9,406 nt of DNA, taken from an uncultured Eggerthellaceae bacterium (GTDB lineage: Bacteria > Actinomycetota > Coriobacteriia > Coriobacteriales > Eggerthellaceae). The notes beneath the pieces are model-generated. The model ran no database searches, had not been told where the DNA came from, and worked only from the letters and a program-made list of their open reading frames with translations. Positions 6,045 through 9,406 of this stretch are shown here, in pieces. Position numbers and translations under genes: made by a program. The DNA lies in contig CABVEH010000032.1 in assembly GCA_902497215.1 (NCBI GenBank), forward strand, positions 1 through 9,406, given 5' to 3'. How positions within the stretch are numbered: position 1 is the first letter of the stretch; each line of letters opens with the position of its first letter.

Positions 6045-7517
6045 ATGAGGAAGCTTGCAGCCGCTGCGGCGGCGATTGCGCTGGCTACGGGAATGATGGT
6101 GGCGCTTGCAGGATGCAGCGGCGGTGCTCCCAAGGCGTCCGAGGAGCCGGCGAGCATCCAGGCGGAAGAGGCCGTCGAGCCGGCGGTCGAAAGCGAAGGC
6201 GACGCGTCCGACGGCGTGGCAACCCCTTCCACGACTGGCGCCCTGCACGTGGAAGGCCCGCAGCTCGTGGGCGAGAACGGCCAGCCGGTGCAGCTTCGCG
6301 GCGTGAGCACGCACGGCCTGGCATGGTTTCCCCAGTACGTGAACCAGTCGCTCTTCGACGAGCTGCGCCAGGATTGGGGTGCCACCGTGGTGCGGCTTGC
6401 CATGTACACGGCGGAGTCGGGCGGCTACTGCGAAGGCGGCGACCGGGCCAAGCTCGAACAGCTGGTGGAGGACGGCATAACGTTCGCCACCGAAGCCGAC
6501 CTATACGTCGTGGTGGACTGGCACATCCTCAGCGACTCAAACCCGTTGCAGCACGTCGACGAGGCCAAGGCCTTCTTCGGGGAGGTATCACTGCTCTACC
6601 CCGACCACGACAACGTCATCTACGAGATATGCAACGAACCCAACGGGTCCACCAGCTGGGCAGACATCAAGGCCTACGCCGACGAGGTAGTCCCCGTCAT
6701 CCGCGAGAACGCGCCCAACGCCGTGGTGGTGGTCGGAACGCCGACCTGGTCGCAGCGCGTGGACGAGGCAGCCGCCGACCCGCTCGACTTCGACAACGTC
6801 ATGTACGCATTGCACTTCTACGCGGCGACGCACCAGCAGGACCTTCGCGACAGGCTGTCTGCTGCGGTTGGTGCGGGGCTGCCCGTCTTCGTGAGCGAGT
6901 TCGGCATATGCGATGCCAGCGGCAACGGGAGTATCGACTACGACTCGGCCGACGCGTGGGTTCGATTGATGGACAAGCTGGACGTCAGCTACATCTGCTG
7001 GAACCTGTCCAACAAGGACGAAGCGTCGGCGCTGTTCAGGCCCGGCTGCTCGAAGACGTCGGGATTCTCGGAAGCCGACCTCAGCGCCGAGGGCGTATGG
7101 TTGCAGAGGGTGTTGCGGGGAGAGGCGCCCAGCGGAGGAGCGGTCGACGGCGGAGCGGATTCAGCCTCCGGCAGCGGCGGCGCCCAGGGTGCAGCAGGCG
7201 GCAGCCCCACCGACACAAGCGCCTCCCACGCCGGAAGCGTCGGCGGCCTCTCCTTCGCTGCGCAGGTGATCAATTCCTGGGAGGCCGGCGGCAGCACCTA
7301 CGAGCAGTACAGCGTAACCCTGACGAACGGAGGAGACGCCATCGACGGCTGGGAGATCGCGGTGCCTATCGGCCGCTCCTTCGCCCTGGCCGACTCATGG
7401 AACGGCCAGTTCGACATCCGCGGCACCGACCTGCATATATCCAACGCGGAATACAACAGTGCCATCGCGCCAGGCGCCTCCGTTTCGGACGTCGGTTTCA
7501 TCGTGAGCTATTCGTAG
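6045..7517 (+). CDS. GH5-family glycoside hydrolase (cellulase-like) lipoprotein with a C-terminal CBM2-like module
   Basis: A 490-residue exported enzyme likely to cut beta-1,4-glucan or a related polysaccharide at the cell surface. Residues 1-24 are a lipoprotein signal peptide ending in the lipobox LAGC (acylated Cys24). A Glu/Ala/Ser-rich spacer runs to about 65. The GH5 (beta/alpha)8 barrel covers about 66-358: GVSTHGLAW (86-94), VVRLAMY (115-121), VVVDWHI (155-161), YEICNEPNG (193-201) with acid/base Glu198, ALHFYA (255-260), VFVSEFG (281-287) with nucleophile Glu285, and YICWNLSNK (316-324). A Gly/Ser/Ala-rich linker (about 360-400) leads to a module at 401-490 with CBM2-like spacing: INSW (Trp412), DGWEI (Trp436), DSWNG (Trp452), AEYN (Tyr470), then IAPGAS and GF. 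The start has GGAAGGGA five bases before it. The substrate could also be mannan or mixed-linkage glucan. Confidence 0.92.
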   Translation: MRKLAAAAAAIALATGMMVALAGCSGGAPKASEEPASIQAEEAVEPAVESEGDASDGVATPSTTGALHVEGPQLVGENGQPVQLRGVSTHGLAWFPQYVNQSLFDELRQDWGATVVRLAMYTAESGGYCEGGDRAKLEQLVEDGITFATEADLYVVVDWHILSDSNPLQHVDEAKAFFGEVSLLYPDHDNVIYEICNEPNGSTSWADIKAYADEVVPVIRENAPNAVVVVGTPTWSQRVDEAAADPLDFDNVMYALHFYAATHQQDLRDRLSAAVGAGLPVFVSEFGICDASGNGSIDYDSADAWVRLMDKLDVSYICWNLSNKDEASALFRPGCSKTSGFSEADLSAEGVWLQRVLRGEAPSGGAVDGGADSASGSGGAQGAAGGSPTDTSASHAGSVGGLSFAAQVINSWEAGGSTYEQYSVTLTNGGDAIDGWEIAVPIGRSFALADSWNGQFDIRGTDLHISNAEYNSAIAPGASVSDVGFIVSYS

Positions 7518-7590
7518 GAACAAAAGCAAAGGGGGCGTGATTACCTTCCAGCTCGCTTATGCGAAGTGGAAGCGTACGCGACTCTCGGCG

Positions 7591-8313
7591 CTAGTCGTCG
7601 GTGACGCTGCCCGACTGATTGAGGTCGATCGGGTCGCCACCGAACGTAGGCGGGGCCTGCACCAACACGGCGAACAGGTCCTTCGTCCTGGCCAACGCCT
7701 CACGCGCGTCCCAGGCAGGCTGCTGCGCGAACGTGCGGAAGTCGGACGCCACGCCGGTGGCGTCAAGCCCCATGCCCAGCGCGTCATACAGGGCGCGGTA
7801 CAGGTGGTACGTCTGCGTGGACACGATGATGCGATCGGCCCCGAAGACGTGCTTCGCGCGGTACATGGTTTCGTAGGTGGAGAACCCGGCATGGTCGCAG
7901 AACACGTCGTCGGCAGGGACGCCCTTGTCGATGGCGTACTGCTTCATGCCTCGCACTTCGTCATAGTCGGTAGTTCCATGGTCGCCGCTCATGATCAGCT
8001 TGGGGGCAGCCCCTGCCTTGTAAAGGCCTATCGCATTGTCCAGGCGGTCCTGCAGGATGGGGGAAGGTGTTCCGTCGGGATAGACGAGCGCGCCCAGAAC
8101 GACGATGGCGTCCGCCTTCGAATCGGCCGCGTCGTCGGACGGCACGATGCGTTCGGACGCCACGCCGACCACTACGGCGTTGGTTGCTGCAAGAAACGCA
8201 GCGAGCAGAGCTATGGCCCCAGCAAGCGACAGGGCGGCAACACGTAAGCCCTTGTGTCGGCGCCAGAAGGACTGCTTCTCGGCAGAATGTGCACCCTTGA
8301 CCATGGGCAACAT
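7591..8313 (-). CDS. sanA: SanA/YdcF-family (DUF218) membrane-anchored protein
   Basis: A 240-residue protein of the same length as E. coli SanA (239). It has a basic N-terminus, one membrane segment (about 22-49) and a DUF218 domain outside the membrane. Family blocks: ADAIVVLGALV (67-77), RLDNAIGLYKAG (90-101), LIMSGDHG (106-113), DDVFCDHAGFSTYETMYRAK (135-154) and TQTYHLYRALYDALGMG (166-182), ending with APPTFGGDPI as in SanA. SanA affects envelope barrier function and vancomycin sensitivity in enteric bacteria; the biochemical activity is not established, and its role in a Gram-positive is open. ATG codons occur at 8313 and, three codons later, at 8304; neither has a clear ribosome binding site, so the start is uncertain by a few residues. 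It follows the C69 peptidase gene by 49 bp on the same strand and may be co-transcribed. It converges with the GH5 gene, with 73 bp between their stops. Confidence 0.88.
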   Translation of the reverse strand: MLPMVKGAHSAEKQSFWRRHKGLRVAALSLAGAIALLAAFLAATNAVVVGVASERIVPSDDAADSKADAIVVLGALVYPDGTPSPILQDRLDNAIGLYKAGAAPKLIMSGDHGTTDYDEVRGMKQYAIDKGVPADDVFCDHAGFSTYETMYRAKHVFGADRIIVSTQTYHLYRALYDALGMGLDATGVASDFRTFAQQPAWDAREALARTKDLFAVLVQAPPTFGGDPIDLNQSGSVTDD

Positions 8314-8362
8314 GATACCAAAGCGTGCCTAACCGTCGGAAGCATCGGGGGCTTTGCCGCTA

Positions 8363-9406
8363 TCAGTGGTCGTTCATGTTGAACGCGTTCTTCATCTCCA
8401 CCGTGCGCTGGTCGAGCACCGTGCCCAGAAGCGCCTGCGTCTGCGCCTGCACCGTGTCGGACAGCGCCTGGTTCGCCTTCGCCAGCTCGACGAGCACGCA
8501 GGCATCGTCCATGTCGTCGAGGTTCGCCTTGCCGTCCTTCGCCAGCTGCATCAGCTTGGCGTCCGTTTCGTGCAGCGACTGGTAGCCCTGGGCCATGGTG
8601 TTCAACCTGTATGCCTGGATGGCCTCGTAGCTCTCGAAGAACTGCGGGTCAGAAAGACCGGCGACAAGGCGGTTGTTCCAGTACAGGCTGTCGGTGGTCA
8701 CCGCCGTGGGCGTGTCAAGGAACGAAGGCATCTCCTTCACGTTCGCGTACATGGCGACGGCGGTGTTGAAGGGACCGGAAGCCGGCGCAAACCAGTGCAC
8801 GCCGCGCAACGCCTTGGGCGCATTCGGGCGGATGCACAGCACCGAGCACTCCGAGGTGCGGTCGATGCCGATGAAGCGGTACTGATGGCGCGACTCGGGC
8901 GTTCCCTTCGTGCCATAGCAGTCGTATTCCGTGCCGTCGTAGGTAGTGGAGAGCCAGTCCTTCACGTCGGAGGCGGAAAGCTTCTTGTCGGGGCGCATGG
9001 CCCACGGGATGTCCAGGCTTTCGGGGCCGAACTCGGGCGCCGGGCCCTGGAAGCGCGGGTCGGAAGGCGTCAAGCGGCTGCAAAGGTACCATTTGCGCGG
9101 CGCGTTGTAGAGCTGGTCGAGCCAAGTGTAGGTGGAGAAGGCGATACGCGCATTGAAGTAGCGCGGAAGCCCTTCCACCGTCTCGCCCGAATCGCCTTCG
9201 TGGGCAGGCATGTCCATCAGCAGGTCATGGTCGCGAATCCACTGGGCCAGATCGGCGCTGCACATGTAGTCGTGCTGCTCGCCCAAGGCGTCTGCCAAAT
9301 CGAAGTGGTCGATGCCCTGGCGGTTGGGCTGCACGACGTAGCCGTCGTCGGGGACGCGGCGGGCTATCCAGTGGTGGCCGCCGATGTTCTCCCAGTACCA
9401 GACGTC
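8363..9406 (-). CDS. C69-family dipeptidase (PepD-like), N-terminal part missing (runs off right edge)
   Basis: The frame is open from the right edge to the TGA at 8363, giving 347 residues beginning DVWYWENIGGHHWIARRVPD. This is the C69 (U34) block that follows the N-terminal catalytic half: a Trp/Tyr-Trp-Glu start, Gly-His-x-Trp, then Arg-Val-Pro-Asp-Asp with PNRQGID shortly after. A GTG at 9334 opens inside this block and is not the true start. Further C69-like blocks are APRKWYLCSRL, TTYDGTEYDCYG, RFIGIDRTSECSVLCIRP, and the tract of GVHWFAPASGPFNTAVAMY. These enzymes are N-terminal-nucleophile hydrolases using a Cys that becomes residue 1 after processing; that Cys, and any signal peptide, are outside the window, so localisation cannot be judged. 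The family acts on a broad range of dipeptides. The C-terminal region (last 90 residues) is helical and polar. SanA-like gene downstream. Confidence 0.85.
   Translation of the reverse strand, partial: DVWYWENIGGHHWIARRVPDDGYVVQPNRQGIDHFDLADALGEQHDYMCSADLAQWIRDHDLLMDMPAHEGDSGETVEGLPRYFNARIAFSTYTWLDQLYNAPRKWYLCSRLTPSDPRFQGPAPEFGPESLDIPWAMRPDKKLSASDVKDWLSTTYDGTEYDCYGTKGTPESRHQYRFIGIDRTSECSVLCIRPNAPKALRGVHWFAPASGPFNTAVAMYANVKEMPSFLDTPTAVTTDSLYWNNRLVAGLSDPQFFESYEAIQAYRLNTMAQGYQSLHETDAKLMQLAKDGKANLDDMDDACVLVELAKANQALSDTVQAQTQALLGTVLDQRTVEMKNAFNMNDH

Noticed and set aside
5957..7540. 527-codon open frame on the plus strand overlapping the GH5 gene in another frame
   Set aside because: The translation is Arg/Gly-rich with no motifs, while the overlapping GH5 frame has a signal peptide, both catalytic residues and a binding module.
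7518..7600. Bidirectional terminator between the convergent GH5 and SanA-like genes
   Set aside because: Only a 5-bp stem (CGACT/AGTCG, 7579-7583 and 7593-7597) overlapping the SanA-like stop was found, without a T-run on either strand.
7537..8247. 236-codon open frame on the plus strand after the GH5 gene
   Set aside because: It is antisense to the SanA-like gene, whose family blocks are all visible; this frame has none.
1..9406. CRISPR array, tRNA, rRNA, insertion sequence or phage attachment site
   Set aside because: No regularly spaced repeats, no cloverleaf-like sequence, no transposase or integrase frame, and no terminal inverted repeats with target duplications were seen on either strand by eye.

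Overview
The window is about 9.4 kb of high-GC bacterial DNA, densely packed with genes and with strong AGGAGG-type ribosome binding sites. Codon use, the C69-family peptidase and the overall gene set suggest a gut-type actinobacterium of the Coriobacteriia (Eggerthellaceae-like). This placement is an inference from family flavour; no rRNA or marker gene is present to prove it.

Layout, left to right. (1) On the minus strand, a DegV-family lipid-binding protein (cut by the left edge) lies 13 bp downstream of a complete adenine deaminase gene, ade. (2) Upstream of ade, on the same strand, is a HipBA-type toxin-antitoxin operon with a 4-base gene overlap. Its promoter region carries two inverted repeats that are candidate operators. 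(3) Divergent from hipBA, on the plus strand, is a glutaminase, glsA. (4) Next on the plus strand is a second toxin-antitoxin operon: a ribbon-helix-helix-type antitoxin and a VapC-like PIN-domain toxin with a 4-base ATGA overlap. It is preceded by an AT-rich promoter where nested perfect inverted repeats overlap a consensus TATAAT box. (5) Then comes a plus-strand lipoprotein made of a GH5 glycoside hydrolase domain, a low-complexity linker and a CBM2-like carbohydrate-binding module. (6) Convergent to it, on the minus strand, are a SanA/YdcF-family membrane-anchored protein and, upstream of that, a C69-family dipeptidase cut by the right edge.

How the genes fit together. Adenine deaminase and glutaminase both release ammonia from common nitrogen compounds, and the peptidase would supply amino acids, so the housekeeping part reads as nitrogen scavenging. 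The two toxin-antitoxin modules sit on either side of glsA and look like accessory insertions. The cell-anchored GH5-CBM2-like protein is the most unusual cargo if the host is indeed an asaccharolytic Coriobacteriia member. I found no wholly new system; the most notable material is regulatory (the operator structures of the two toxin-antitoxin operons) and the architecture of the GH5 lipoprotein. Every gap between genes is shorter than 300 bases.
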